A DNA stretch of 64,000 bases from Isoetes taiwanensis (taxonomy: Eukaryota; Streptophyta; Lycopodiopsida; Isoetales; Isoetaceae), in contig JAJEKV010000101.1 of assembly GCA_021234155.1 (NCBI GenBank), positions 1,927,332 to 1,991,331 of the forward strand, read 5' to 3'. Below, piece by piece: positions 33,501 to 46,169 of the stretch (positions within the stretch are counted from its first letter, which is position 1; each line of letters starts with the position of its first letter). Position numbers and translations under genes: made by a program. The notes beneath the pieces are model-generated. The model was not told the origin of the DNA, made no database searches, and worked only from the letters and a program-made list of their open reading frames with translations.

Positions 33501-34657
33501 TAATCCAGATTTAACAACGTCTTTGATTGAATTTGGGCCACTTCAAGACCACGAATAGCATCAATAAACATTTGCAATCTAAAAGTATGTACCAACTTTC
33601 TTAAAAGCTCCTCTAATTCAGCATATAACTTACTCAAGGTCTCTTTTTCTTCACGAACTTCGTTCGCTCCCCACCTTTTAGCAAAAATCTTGACATTTGC
33701 CAAAGCCTCAACAATAACGTCGCATACCATGTTGTTGAGATGAAGCCTTTGCCAAACCTCGACATCTGCTTCAAACTCCTCATTAGGCAACCATCTAGTA
33801 TTCAATTTAAATACCGTTTTTCTCTTTTGTCTACTATGAGTAAGTTCCGCGATTTTCAAAATTTGAGGATTATGGTCGAGGCTGCTTGTGCCAAATAATT
33901 AAGCCTCCATAACCGTGGACATATATCACAAAGCACACTATTTGCATACATTCGATCATGGCGAGCACAGCTGTGACAATCACGGGCCAACCCAATTATT
34001 AGTCAAGTAAAAGATGAATCTCCATCAACTTCCATAAACCCATGTTGAAAGAGTAACTTACGCCCCTGCTTTGCCGTTCAAAGCCACTTACAATCGTCCA
34101 CCACCTAATCGTCTTGTGCTGATTCGACCATATTGAAATCCCCTACTAAAAGCCAAGCCACATTTTCTCCCCATTTTGGTATTTTATTACATAAAAAGCC
34201 CATAAAGTTGCTCTTTTTCTAGGAATATTAGATGCATATACATTAATGATACCACATTCTTGAAGTCCTTGCTTCCATTTAATAGCTGTCCACCTTCAAA
34301 TTTATCTTTTTTTTTTGTAAATGTGACATGAACATCCATACTCGGGCTATCATTGTACCACCAGGAGCCTTGCACGAAGTACTTATTAGAGCAGAAGTTT
34401 GCTTCCCAAACAAATTCATCATTGGAGCGACCACGCCTCTATCACATTTATGCTCTTGAATACATAAAATATCACGGATTAATGTGCTTAATTAAATTAG
34501 CCAACCTACGCCATTTTTGGGGAGATGAGCGTGCACCTCTCACATTCCGGGACATAATCTTAAGCATGAGGTATTTTTGGATTTCTTCTTCCGCCTCTTT
34601 TTTGATGAGACTTTTCTCACTTTTAGCTTCGGTTTCACGTGGCTTATATAAAACCAA
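30465..34657 (-). pseudogene. LINE ORF2 (endonuclease and reverse transcriptase), fragmented
   Basis: Pieces in order: endonuclease N-terminus (34,657-34,472), endonuclease body (34,375-34,187), linker before RT (33,859-33,500), RT fingers (33,321-32,998), RT core (32,900-32,450), C-terminal region (31,398-30,973) and the zinc-binding tail (30,913-30,465). The enzyme nicks target DNA and reverse-transcribes from the nick. At least six frame changes separate the pieces. Confidence 0.75.
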
Positions 34658-35099
34658 GGCCTGGTCGGGTTATGCGCATACTAATATCACCCGGTATCCT
34701 TGTGCCTATCTTCCTCCTCGGATGAATCGTCACCAGACCCACGACTCTATGTTATCACCATTATCCGGTGATCGTCACCCGTGCTTTACTTTTGCGCTTT
34801 CTAGGACTTTGCCATGCCAACTCATCATTGGAACATTTGACCATCTCTTCATCGGTGATGAATCATGAACATCCTCACCAACCACCATTGGGGCTGCTTC
34901 TATAGCTTTTCCACATTCTTGCAAAACCGGATACACGCTTTTCATCCAGATTTCTACGGAACAACCACGGAGGAGTTGCGGACATATCCATATTTTCTTT
35001 GTTGACCACCAATGGGATATTCATACGCACATCTACATCCGGTATCTTCAAAGAAGGAAACCAACACTTTAACTCCTTTGCCATTCAAAAGCTCTAAGT

Positions 35100-36032
35100 T
35101 AAAGCGTGAGAAAAACTCCCCACTCTTCACTATTACCTCCTTAGGAAGACTTCGATCCATTGGTAATGCTACCGGACCACGAGCACCTCACGAGGATTGA
35201 ATGAGATATATGCTTACCAATACCATTAGCAATAGAGATAAAGAAACTTTGGAAGCAATAGATCGGTGGCAAACCATGAATTTGAAACCCGGACAAAGGC
35301 AGACATTGCTTTATAAGGATTATCGTGAGAAAAAGCACGGTGAATAATGCTTTCAAAAAAAATGACACATGAGCCTCCTATTGAGAAAACACCTCTTGAA
35401 GTCAATCTATTAGCGTCAAGCTTCATCGTCAAACCCGGCAAAAAGAAATTATTGCCTAACACTTTGAAAAAAATAAAAGGTGCAATAGACATCCTTCTGA
35501 GCATAGAACCAATCCATCCAGTAATTTTAGTAGAATTAAAATAATTTCCAGCATAGTACCCAATTCTGAGAATGTGCCACCGGTTTAGCCACACACTTTC
35601 GATGCTCCAATTGATCCGCCGATGGCAGTGCATACAAACTTTGTTTCCGACAGCGGTACCATTAAAGCCTTGAACAAAGTCCTCCACACAACCAGAATGC
35701 AAAAACTCCCCTTTCCTCTCTTTCAACACTTCAAAAAAATCCTGCTTATTACCCTGATCCAAGAAAGTAAGCGCTTCCTGCACACGTGAACTCTGATAAT
35801 TATGAGCAAGATCTTTACGCACCCAACTACTGAAATGAGCGTTCCTCAATCTGTTAATTGTGTCATTTGATCTCCAAGCATTTGGAGGATCTTGGCGAAC
35901 AGGATTAGACCTCAAATCTACAAACCCATCATGATTACTTTCAGTAGCTTTAGGTGCGTCAGCATCTCCGTTCTCCACCTGTAAAGCCTCAGCACGTGGA
36001 AAATCCTCAGAAACATTGGCTAGTACCTCCAT
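35100..36032 (-). pseudogene. LINE ORF1, frameshifted
   Basis: The main frame (36,032-35,226) opens MEVLANVSEDFPRAEALQVE and continues in a second frame (35,368-35,141) with the plant LINE ORF1 phrase GFQIHGLPPIYCFQSF...IANGIGKHIS. ORF1 proteins bind the element RNA. The start codon lies only about 13 bases from the insertion junction, so the 5' untranslated region is absent and the copy is probably 5'-truncated. Confidence 0.6.
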
Positions 36033-36045
36033 ACTTGTTTTGCCA

Positions 36046-36867
36046 ATTTTTGTCCAATTTTTGTCTCAACTCCTTTGGCACATGAATATATCCTAAACAT
36101 CCATATGATTTGAGCATGCTATAATCTATGTTTGCTTTATTATTTGACCACACCAATTCTGGAATGTTACCTTTCAAACTTGAGGTTGGAATTCTATTTT
36201 GAACATAAGCTGCTGTCCTCAATGCTTCCTCCCACAATTTATTTAGCAAACCTGAATACTTCAACATGGATCTTACTGCATCAAGCAAAGTTCTATTCTT
36301 TCTTTCAACAATCCCATTTTCCTGTGGAGTATGTCTACATGTTAACTGTCTCCTTATTCCTTTAGCTCTGCAAAAAGACTCAAATAGAGTAGATAAATAC
36401 TCTCCTCCTCTATCTGATCTTATGCACCTTAGTTTTCTGTTTGTTTGTCTCTCCATTTCGGAGACATACATTTTAAAAGCATCAAGAGCCTGAGATTTTC
36501 GTGTCAAGCAATAAACTTTGCATTTTCTGCTATGGTCATCTATGAATGTTATAAAATATCTCTTTCCATTTCTGCTTCTAATATTTAAAGGGCCACACAG
36601 ATCTGTATGTACTAGATCTAAAACTCCTTCAACTCTTTTTTGTGATTTAGGAAATGGTAATCTTGTAATCTTACCTAATATGCATCCCTCACATATGCAT
36701 TTATGGTTTTCTGGTATGTTGCAGTCAATGAGCCCTCTTTTTGCCATAACCTTCACATTATTGTAATGTGTGTGAGCCAGCCTATTATGCCAAGTCTCCA
36801 TATCAATCATTAACTTTAGCATTAACTCCATCAATAAGACCATTTTCAATTTGAAACAAATTTCCAA
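36046..36867 (-). pseudogene. Copia integrase, truncated by LINE insertion
   Basis: The frame shows the zinc-binding H-H-C-C region (WHNRLAHTHYNN...CICEGCILGK), then the catalytic acidic residues in HTDLCGPL, RSDRGGEY and QENGIVERKNRTLLDA, followed by SYGCLGYIHVP. It is intact up to 36,046, where LINE sequence begins. Integrase would insert the copia cDNA. The frame opens upstream without ATG support from the polyprotein. Confidence 0.85.
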
Positions 36868-37299
36868 CTCAATTTGCCAAAAATTTCAATTCATTATTCA
36901 TGAAAATCTTACAAACTTTCTTCTCAAAGAAGATTTTGTAACCCAAGTCTACTAACTGACACACTAATACTAGGTTTTTTATCAAGCTAGAAACACATAA
37001 TACATTCTCAATATTAACTTTATTTCCATCAATATCCAGCAGCTCCAACATTCCACATCCTTCTATGGCTTATAAGTCTCCATTTCCAACTTCTACATGT
37101 ATTTAGCTGATGTTTGATTTTTAAGCATGTCCAGAGATCTTACTACAGATCTCTCAGCTCCACTATCAACTACAAGGATTTCTAGAGTGGTGACAGCACT
37201 CCTCCTTGCATGAGTCTTAGAAAAAAATAAATCTTTGATTCTTTTCAGTCTTTTCAGTCTTTTAGCAAAATTAAAAAATCCTTGGATTCTTCTTTTCAT

Positions 37300-39698
37300 C
37301 TATATTTTTTAGAAAATTCGTGCAGCATAGCTCGTAATTATTCAATGATTCGAGACGAATAAAAAACAAATCACTCTTTGACGAAGATTCAATCAACCAG
37401 GGTTCATACAAAACTTCGGATTTTTTTCCGTATACATATTCGAGTAGGACACCAAAATTCCGTTCGAATTTATTTTCAGCTCCGTTCGTAATAGGCAGGA
37501 TCGTCTTCATTCCTCCTCGACTCGACCGAGATGCATCTTATCGCTTTCTGCCAAGGCTGTTTCTGTACATTGAAAAAAAAAGGGGGGGTGATCTTATTAG
37601 GCACAGCTATGTGCTAGAAAGCTTAGCTCTTGGCATCTGCAAAACATTTATAAGGTTTTCTTGTTTTATGTTTATGGAGGGCCAGCACTTTGGCTAGCCC
37701 GCATACTCTCTTCACAAGAAGACGTAGCAGCATGATTGATGAAGACCATCTCTGTACCTGCATTACAATTCAGCATTACAATTCATCTCTGATCAATTTA
37801 GTTGGAGAAAATACAAATAAGAATTCTTTCACACATATCAAGTTTACAGCAGTTCGAGTTTGGTGCAGGCTTGTTCCCATCCATCGAGTATATCTCTTCA
37901 GGCTGTATCTTTTTTATCGTCATAAGCTTCATTTGCACAATGATACATACAGAAGGGAAGTCCAAAATTTCTTTATCAACAACTATTCTGGCCAAGTCTC
38001 ACACGTACCTGCATATCTTCAGTCTGCAACATCAAGATGCATTCCTTATTGAGTTTTTTCAAGAGGGGCAACACTTTTTCTAGCCCCCATCAACCTGCCC
38101 AAGCATGTACTGGCTGCAAAGAACTCGTCTTTAAGCAAACACATCAGTCACTGCATCCTTGAAGCCTTCAGTCGAATCACCTCAAATAAGCACATATTTT
38201 CATCAGTCAAGACTGGAAGCTTTATTTCAAAAATATTTGTGTAGCAGAGTCAGATCTTTTATCTTTTAAGCTAGACAGCACGATTTCGGGCTATTTCATC
38301 TGATCAAGCTTTCACAAACAAGTGGCTATTATTCACATTTTATCCGGCACAAAGCACATCGATTTTCCCAGCCGCCTCATCATACACGCCGAGTAGCACT
38401 CGATAACTTACACTTCAAATCTGCCTTCCAAGCTATTCATGCTGGCACCACCATCTGAATTCAGGAAATACACAGAAAATATCCGTTATGGCTCTGTGGT
38501 CAAGATTGCTAATATGGTTTGATGAAGTTTCCATATCCATTACATCGATTCTTGCTACCATTTCAGCTGAACCAAACACCTATCGCAACATCTAAAATAG
38601 CAAATCCGGTTGTCCAATCTGGAGTTCAGCTTCAAGACTCTGATCAAAATTCCTTCATGCTAGGGTTTTATTCTGATGGTTCAGATTTGGTCGCTCTATT
38701 CAATGGCTTAGGTGGCCTCTGCAAATTTTTAGGTTATGCTTAGTGTTGAGCAGCAGAGAAGGTTTGTTCCGGTTGAAAGTAAGAATTTAGGGTTGAGTTA
38801 GCGCATTGTTTGAAAAATTCCAGTAGATTTTTATGCATATTTATATAAGAGTAATACAAATTTCCGATTGGGAACTAAAAATATACAGCTATTTGATGAA
38901 AGAGTAGGAAAATTTCCGATTGGGTTTAAAAACTTTGCCCAACACTGCACTCACGTCGTGCCCTATTCACGCTCCAACATTGGACCCACACAATGACCTT
39001 TTTGTTGGGCACCCATGCTGACATTTTTGCCCGCGCTTGTACCCACGCAAAGCCACGCCCACGCCAATGTTTGTTAAGTCCACGGGCCATGCCCATGGCC
39101 ACGCCTATTCAGCCCATGAGCCACGCTCATGCACACGCTTGGTCAATGTTCAAACAGAATTTGTCCACGCTCCATACTATCATATGGCTGATTACGGGGT
39201 CTGCATTATAATGTTCATCTTTTTAAGGCCCCTTATATTCTTATTGTTTTTAAGTGGGATTTTCTTATGATATGACGGTATAGTCATCACATCTTTTTAG
39301 TCAACTTATATTGATTATGGCCCATCAACATCAACATTATTTGGGCATTCACTTTCGCCACCTCTTTCGGCGACAAAACCCAACCATTACCATTATTTAC
39401 GCCCCTAATTTTTTTCCAAGGGATGCACTTATACATAAATGGGGTACGACATCTACGTTCGGAAGGTAGCAAATAATCCCCCTTGTATACACATTTTTAA
39501 AAGGCAATTTGACCCCTATGTGTATAGATATTGCTCTAGATCAGTGCCTAAAAACACCCCTCCGTTGAACTCTCATGGGTTATATGCTAATGAAAGGTGA
39601 ATCCCTCGGGAATTTTTTGGCACCATGTTGTAAATGGCAGACTTCTTTTATAAAAGTCTGTACATGTTTTCGTGCTAAAAACTTTTAGGGGGAGGCAG
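37300..39698. other. Unassigned sequence with no clear gene
   Basis: A minus frame at 37,510-37,271 (start ITNGAENKFERNFGVLLEYV) adjoins the copia protease but does not look like copia gag. Plus frames at 37,690-38,083 and 38,519-38,743 have no recognisable motif. 39,000-39,170 is C-rich with many imperfect CCACGCCCA/GGCCATGCCC repeats. Confidence 0.4.
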
Positions 39699-40265
39699 TG
39701 TTAACCAGGTTAACATTGTGCACATGCTAGGTGTCAGTGGTGGCAAACTACACTTGGCATGTTTAGGTTAGCATAAGTGTACGACTTAGATTTAGCTAGA
39801 TGCATGGCTCAAATTTGCGGTCTACACTATATATGACTAGAGCCTCTTCAGATGTATTCAGGCTTAATCTCATATTTGGGGAGCCTCATTTGGCGTATGC
39901 TTCCTTCACTCTTTGTACATATTTGTTTCTCTTGTTCTTATTTCGTGGTCATGAGCATGGCAGCTTTGTAGCATCCGGCAGTCATAGATTGCTGCTGCAT
40001 GGTGTATGCCAAGAACTCAGCAGTACGGCTTAGATTTGCGGTCTACACTATATTAGACCAGATCCTTTCAGATCTACTCAGGTTTGATCTCATATTTAAA
40101 GAGCCTCAATTGGCGCGCATTTTCCATATTTTGTGTACATATTTGTCTCTTTGTTCTTGTTTCATGATCTTGAGCCTGCCAGGCTTATAGTATCCGGCAA
40201 TCATGGGCTGCTATTGCAAGAAGTATGGTAAGAACTCAAAATTAACACTGGCGCCGTTATATCTG
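39699..40265 (+). repeat. LTR of tRNA-Asp-primed gypsy family, with internal duplication
   Basis: A polypurine tract (TTTTAGGGGGAGGCAG) immediately precedes TGTTAACC at 39,699, and TGGCGCCGTTATATCTGG at 40,249 resembles a tRNA-Asp primer site. The segment from GCGGTCTACACTATAT to the Leu/Phe-coding TTTGTACATATTTGTCTC occurs twice (about 39,818-39,945 and 40,037-40,160). It matches 24,849-25,265. Confidence 0.65.
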
Positions 40266-41112
40266 GTTCGCTCAAGATCACTTTGTTAGTCTTGTTGTTG
40301 TGTTGTTGCTTTATTGTTCTCATAACGCCATGGTTCTATTGTGATAGCAATAGAACCGACATTCCTTGGATAGGGACGTCTTTCCTTGCATCTCTTATTT
40401 ATACTGCCTCTTCTCTCATTTTCATTCATTGGTATTCTCTTGAGCTTCCTTTTTTTTGTTATTGGGCTCCACAAGCTTCCTACCTGAGATGGCTTCTTTG
40501 ATCTATTTGTTCTACCCAATGCATCGATCATGCACTTTAGACCTTTCCCCCCTTAGCTTTTTGGCTAGGATTATGGTTCAGTGGATTGTGTTGTGCCTTT
40601 GTGTTGCAGAACCAGTTCAAATGGTTGGCAACAAACTGTTCTTGGCCAGTCTAGCGATGAAGACAAGATGGCGTGGTAATCTGCAATGATCGAACCAGCT
40701 TTTCCCTCTAGGTTTGGAGGTCTTGGTTTTTCTTTCTTCAATCTTATTGTGGGTCAACGAGCACCTTAAAAAGGTGGGGAAGAAGGAGTTTGATTTTCTA
40801 GATCTTTCAAAAAGTCATAAGATTGTTCCTTCTTTAAATTCAAGACTCTTGTTATCCTTCTTTTTCTTTTTAGGTTCAAGATCATTTATAATTTCTTTTG
40901 GTTAATGCCATCAAAGATAACTTGGGGTTCCTCAAATAACTCATGGACTCTGTTTAATTCATCCCCTTCGTTCACAACATGGGATTCATTTTCTTCTTCT
41001 CTAAGCCTTCTAGACCCCCGAGTCTCCATAACATAACTAGGAACACACAACCCGACTATTAACCACTACTTATTTTCATGATGATATATACTTGTACAGT
41101 TTGACAGCATTC
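40266..41112. other. No gene seen
   Basis: Sequence after the primer site could be the leader of the degraded gypsy element, but no gag is readable. Frames at 40,456-40,689 and 40,714-40,905 lack motifs. Confidence 0.4.
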
Positions 41113-41215
41113 TTATTACTGCCACGGTTTTTCCCTCGAAAATCCTTCGGGGCGGGGGTTTTTTAATCCGGACAATAATAAGTTTGTTCCGCTCCTTTTG
41201 GGTCCATAGGCCACA
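41113..41215 (+). repeat. ~100-bp repeat module shared with 51,066-51,180
   Basis: ACTGCCACGGTTTTTCCCTC, then a G-rich/TTTTTTAA core and TTTGGGTCCATAGGCCA are shared in order with 51,066-51,180 at roughly 75-80 percent by eye. The phrases recall CACTA subterminal repeats. It overlaps the truncated end of the LINE below, so it marks the break. Confidence 0.6.
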
Positions 41216-42330
41216 TCTTAGAGGGAGAATTGAAAAAGGAAACATGTTTAATGTTTCTCCAAATAATTGCAAGACCACCACTCATCCCATTAGCTTCAAT
41301 CCAAGTAGATGAAGCTCCAGGGTAAATCCAATCATAAAGGTTGGAAGCTTCAAACTTAGGGAGCTTAACTTCTTGAAGAAGGATAATGTCAGTATTATAA
41401 CTTCTGATTTGAGAGATAACTCTCCTTTTTTTGAGAGGGCCTTTGATACCCCTAACATTCCAAGTAAGAATATTCATAAGAGGACCAGCAATAGGATCAA
41501 CAAAAGTCAGAGAAAAAAGAAGTAGAAAAGAAAGCCCAAATTCTGGCAGATCCTTTTTCCCCCTTCTCTTTTTTACTTTTACTTCTAGTATTGGTAGTAG
41601 GTGTGTTGTTCAGGTTGGTGAGGTCTACTAAAGATAAAACAGTTCTTTTAGCCTTGGCCTTTCTATTTAAAGGCACATATATAGCCTGCTTATTTATGTC
41701 AGAAGAAAGAGAGTTGTCAAACAAAAAATCATCTTTTTCCCAGTTTTCCTTATCCAGTTCACAATCACTATCATCTGAGATCCCTCCCCTCCTCCCCCCC
41801 CTCCCCCCCTCCCCACGGGACAAACTCAAACATTTTGTTTGTATATACAGGAGAAGTAGAAGGGACATTTAAGTTTATATTATTATCCTTAATAGGAAGA
41901 AAATTAACTTGAAATTGCCTTGAGAGGGTAGAATCATGACTTGTCAAGTTTGTGTCAACTCCAATATATTCCATAAACACATTATCCCAATCAACAGCCA
42001 CTTGATGAACCATATTTGCCGCCAATTCTCTTTCAGGACTTTCCTTGAATGTACAAGTTTTGGTGTAAACCATGATAACTTTGCTGTTACTTGAACTTGG
42101 AAGATATTCCATTGATACATATATTTTTGGTTGTATTTCTGAACCAAAAAGAAAGTAGAAGATGAGAAAAACAACGAAACACTTGATTTGTTTGATAATC
42201 TTTCAACAGATAGAAGATAAAAAAAGGAGATCAAACAACTTGAATTTTTTGACAATCTTGCAGAGAGGAGTAGTGTCACCATTTCATAAATCCTTAACTG
42301 CAAATTGGGCTCGTTGCACCTTAAGAACAA
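41163..42330 (-). mobile_element. Truncated LINE (end of ORF1 and start of ORF2)
   Basis: ORF2 starts at 41,477 (MNILTWNVRGIKGPLKKRRV, then DIILLQEVK and MSGGLAIIW), the N-terminal apurinic-type endonuclease of plant LINEs. Upstream minus frames 41,868-41,497 and 42,330-41,944 look like the C-terminal part of ORF1, ending in a Lys-rich tail. The copy breaks off at about 41,215 inside the endonuclease, so RT is absent and it cannot move. It differs in sequence from the 30-36 kb LINE. Confidence 0.7.
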
Positions 42331-43114
42331 AGCTTTGAGAATAGATTAACTGGTCAGCTGGCAGAATCATCAGTTGGTTGGATAATTAAAAGATTGAAAA
42401 ACCAAGGTCTCTCGAATATATCAAAGACTGGTTGGGCAAACTAGGGGAATCTAAAGGATTTAGAGTAGTGTACAGGAAGTTTTCAAAATTGATAGACTAG
42501 AATATGACACAACAACTGGGCAGTAAAGTAGTATTCCATTTTTTTCTTCAAAGGGGGTGGGCCCTTCAACCACAACATATAAATTATTTTGTAAATACTA
42601 ATGTCTTGTAATTTTGCAAGTTAAAAGCGTATAGTTTAGCGCCTGCAGTTCTTCTAAGGGTCATTCTGGGCCCATGTTCTTGTTGTGATACCTCTTTTCT
42701 GTTTGCATTACCAGGACCATCGAGGACCAATAGTGTGCTTGCTTATCTATTATATCTTGAGTGTCGATTTTGACAGGACTACGGTCCTACACGATGATAG
42801 TGTACGGTCTATATATGTATCTTTTATATCACCTACCTAAATCTGTCCACCTTCCTTAATTCAATTTTCCTTGTAAGTTAACATAAATCGTTATATCCCC
42901 TTCCACATAACGTTGTTCCATTAATTACCGTTCACTTCCGTCAAGTTATAAATTGCACAATACGCGCCATTTCAAACTTGATCACCTTGAACATGACAAC
43001 TTTTGTGTGACTTATAATTTCGCGTTACCTCTTTAAGGTGAGGAGACTTGCTTCCAACATGTCAAGAATAATCTTGATGCTGAGGACAACATCATTTTCA
43101 AGGTGGGGAGAATG
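42331..43114. other. Probable 3' tail of a gypsy element; no gene
   Basis: The last bases before 43,115 form a polypurine tract (AAGGTGGGGAGAATG), so at least part of this stretch is the internal 3' end of the gypsy element whose LTR follows. Its left limit and any pol sequence are not visible. Confidence 0.45.
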
Positions 43115-44020
43115 TGACGTTCCACGTATTTATATGCCTTTTGGGTATAAATACATGACACGTCACTAAGAATAATTAATGGTTCATTAATTATTCATAA
43201 GCTAAGCGTAGCTATGTTAATCATTAATTATTAAGGTGGAAACCTAACCCTAAACCCTAATTTGAATTTAGGGCTTAACCTAATATTAAAAGGGGTTAAA
43301 ATATTAAATTAGCTAATAATAATCAATCTAGAATTGCTGCTTGGCCCAAATCGATTGGGCAAGACAGACTTGCTAATTTGGAACACCCAAATTGGGGCAC
43401 CCCAATTTGCCCCAATTTGAATTGGGGGAGATTGGTGGAGGAGGAGCTGCTGTTCAACCCTGTTCCAGCCAAAAGGATAGAGAACCAGAGAGATAGTGGA
43501 TCTAGCTATGATTCCGGTTAGGACGTAGATAACTTGGATTCTTAGATAGGCATAGGATTAACCCTTGTATGCCTAGAAGATAGCTAGGATTAAACCATGT
43601 ATGAATAGATGTGTGGTTAATCTCTCTCTTATGTTCTATTCGAAGCTATGGACCTCCTGTGTTGTATTGGATTAAGGGGGATAGAGACCTAGATGCTATC
43701 TAGATCTAGAGATGCTCCTAGTTTAAATCCCATTAAATACGGCCTGTGCACAAGAGCCCACCAGGCTGTAGATGATATGATGTGGTTCAACACCAAATAA
43801 CAGACACAACTGGTGAAGTGCGGGCGAAGCCTTGCTGAGCATGGCTACTGGGGCTCCTACAATGTGCTAGACTTATAGTCGGTCACTACATGTGGGCCAG
43901 GTATGGGTCTGACACCCCCTGGGTTGCAGGATACGTGCCTATATGGACATCCTAGACTTTGCGTAGATTTAGGGGGTAAGTCGGGTACGAATGCGTGTGC
44001 ACCTAGTGGCACGTATCCTC

Positions 44021-44363
44021 TTATAGAACTGGTGCAAAACCAGCACAAACCCGCAAGATCGACTCAAGAGATAGAATAGAAGACAAGAACAAATCTATTG
44101 AGAAAAGCAATAGGAAATACAATCTCTACTTCTGGGCATTGCATAGTACATAGCATTACAATCAATATATACAACCGGTGAGACTAAGAATAGTAGTCTG
44201 GTTTAACCACCATCCACTAATTACGACCGATTTTAGATTAGGTTTTCGATCTTGACAAAGTCTTATACGTACATTTCAGCACCTTCTCAATTTTGTGTGC
44301 TAAGTCTTTGAACCCTTCTTTCAAAGACACATTATGCTTAGTCGACATATTTATATTCCAACA
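44021..44363 (-). repeat. 3' LTR of copia element
   Basis: 343 bp, matching 48,791-49,140 with scattered small differences. It is preceded, in element orientation, by the polypurine tract and followed by the TCCTC target copy. Confidence 0.9.
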
Positions 44364-44478
44364 CTCTCCCTTAAATGTTCTTGACTAAGCGAAGAAAATC
44401 AATTTGAAATTATGGTAATCCTTCTCTCCTTAATTTTGCAATTTCTTCATGCCCAAACTCTCCTTCACATTGATGAAC

Positions 44479-45776
44479 TTAGATCCAACTAATGGTTTGG
44501 TAAAGCCATCGACAAAAACTGATCAGTGAGGAGCAATGAACAAGTTGAGAAGATCCCATTTGGATACGCTCACGGACAAAACACAAGTGGGTGTCAAGGT
44601 GTTTTGTCTTTGGGTGGTACTTAGCATCCTTGGCAAGATGGATGGTACTTGTGTTGTCACATAAGATAACAGCCGAGGATGGAGGTACCTGTAGATCTGT
44701 CCACAAATGTTTAAGCCACAATAATTCCTGCATCCCAACACTGAGTGCTTTGAATTCTGCCTCCGTGGTGCTGATTGACAATGTAGATTGTCTTTTGGAC
44801 AACCATGTCAGCACGTTAGGCCCTATGAACGTGACCATTCCTGTTGTGGACCTCCTGCTATCATGACAATTAGCATGATCTGCATCAACAAAGACTTTTC
44901 ATTGGAAATCGGAGGACCTCGATAAAAGAGACCTTCTGTGAAGTCCCCTTCGGATATGCGGTGATCTTTTAGCGACCTTCGGTCATTGCACTGGAATTGC
45001 TCATGAATCTGCTCAGCACTACTCCTCACCATCGAAATCAAGCTCAAGCCTTGTGCCTGGATCAAAAGGACTTGCCACAGCCTTGCAATCTTGCATACGA
45101 TACTGCTGTAACATTTCTTTGATATATTTCTGCTGAGAAAGATAGATGCCATCTGAGTCTTTGCCACACTTCTACACCTAGCGGTAATGCATAAGGCCAA
45201 GGTCGGTCATCTCGAAGGGCGAAGATAACTTCAACTTCAATGTAGAAATCGCGCATCGGCATCTCTGTGATGATCAAATCATCAACATACAAAACCACAA
45301 TGCACATTCGGCCTTCATGTGATTTGTAATAAAGATTGGGTCTGCTTTGCGCCTGCTTTGAACCTCTGCTCAAGAAAGAAAGCATTAATTTTCGTATGCC
45401 AACATCTTGGAGCCTACTTCAAGCCATAAATGCTTTTCTTCAAATGACAAATCAACTGCTCCTTCCCTTGAACAACAAATCCTGGAGGTTGAGTCATATA
45501 TACCTCTTCCTCCAAATCACCATTCAAAAAAGCAGACTTAATGTCCATTTGAAACATTGGCCAACCTTTCATTGTAGCAAGAGCTATAACTGATCTGATA
45601 GTGGACATTCTGGCTACAGGAGCAAAGACTTCATCATAATCTAAGCATTTTTTCTGTGCTAAACCCTTGGCTACAAGTCTAGCTTTGTGCTTTGACATTG
45701 TCCCATCAGCATGAAATTTGGTTCTAAACACCCATTTACAGCCAGTAATGTGCTTATCAGCTGGGAGTTCAACCAA
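44479..45776 (-). pseudogene. Copia reverse transcriptase and RNase H, fragmented
   Basis: RT: CKWVFRTKFHADGTMSKHKA, then YDEVFAPVARM, KSAFLNGDLEEEVYM and GFVVQGKEQLICHLKKSIYG (45,776-45,414), followed by LYVDDLII with the catalytic YVDD (about 45,280). RNase H: LSISTTEAEFKAL, LWLKHLWTDL, ILCDNTSTIHLAKD, HPKTKHLDTHLCFVRE (44,770-44,560). Frame changes separate YVDD from both sides. These enzymes would make the cDNA. Confidence 0.85.
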
Positions 45777-46169
45777 TTCCTATGTGCCTTGCTTCAGCAA
45801 TTGAGAGTATTCTTCTTCCATTGCATGCTGCCACTGCGGATCACTAGCTGCTTCATGAAAGGTTTGTGGATCAACATGATCCTGGACCTTTGCCATTAAG
45901 GCAAGGTTACATGATCCATTAGACTTCTCCTGTTTCTCCATCGGCGTCTTTGATCTCCTAGGTTCAACAACGGTCTTGCACCGGGTTTACGCAACAATTT
46001 GTTTCTCCTTGAGGCGTCTTTGATCCCCTAGGTTCAACAACGGGAGGTATAGCGAGGTGCTACAATAGGTCTTTTGTAATAAGTCTTTGGATCGGTGCTT
46101 CTGATACCTTCATGTGTGGTGGACTCCCGTGAAAGGAACCAACCTGCTCATGGACCATAGGGCGAAAGT

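Larger units (their letters stand above)
30413..36045 (-). mobile_element. LINE retrotransposon inserted into copia element
   Basis: The 3' end on the minus strand is a poly(A) (T run at 30,415-30,427). ORF1 starts at 36,032 and includes a DUF4283-like phrase (GFQIHGLPPIYCFQSF, IANGIGKHIS). ORF2 shows an endonuclease start (MSRNVRGARSSPQKWRR, 34,560), RT phrases (REFFKRYW, LNTGLISLIPKVKEPREHS, 33,150-33,000; VKWTFLDAMLLKLGFGPG, 32,760) and a C-terminal zinc-binding reverse-transcriptase-associated domain (PLCPMCERALKHWSIV, 30,880). A 12-bp target duplication, AAAATTGGACAA, flanks it at 36,046-36,060 and 30,403-30,416. Many stops and shifts make it inactive. Confidence 0.85.
29204..37299 (-). 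mobile_element. Ty1/copia element fragment, split by a LINE
   Basis: On the minus strand the element runs from protease (37,299-37,093, catalytic DSGA near 37,160) through the GAG-pre-integrase and integrase (36,867-36,046) to the integrase-RT linker (30,412-30,004 and its duplicate 29,863-29,204). Sequence on the two sides of the LINE joins in frame: the left part ends RQKLDK and the right part resumes KLDNRAKIGYFVGYDE. Copia order (integrase before RT) is clear. RT and RNase H are missing; the match ends at about 29,220. No LTRs were found, so the copy is truncated at both ends. Confidence 0.8.

Noticed and set aside
37271-37510. Copia gag
   Set aside because: It adjoins the protease but shows no capsid phrase or zinc knuckle.
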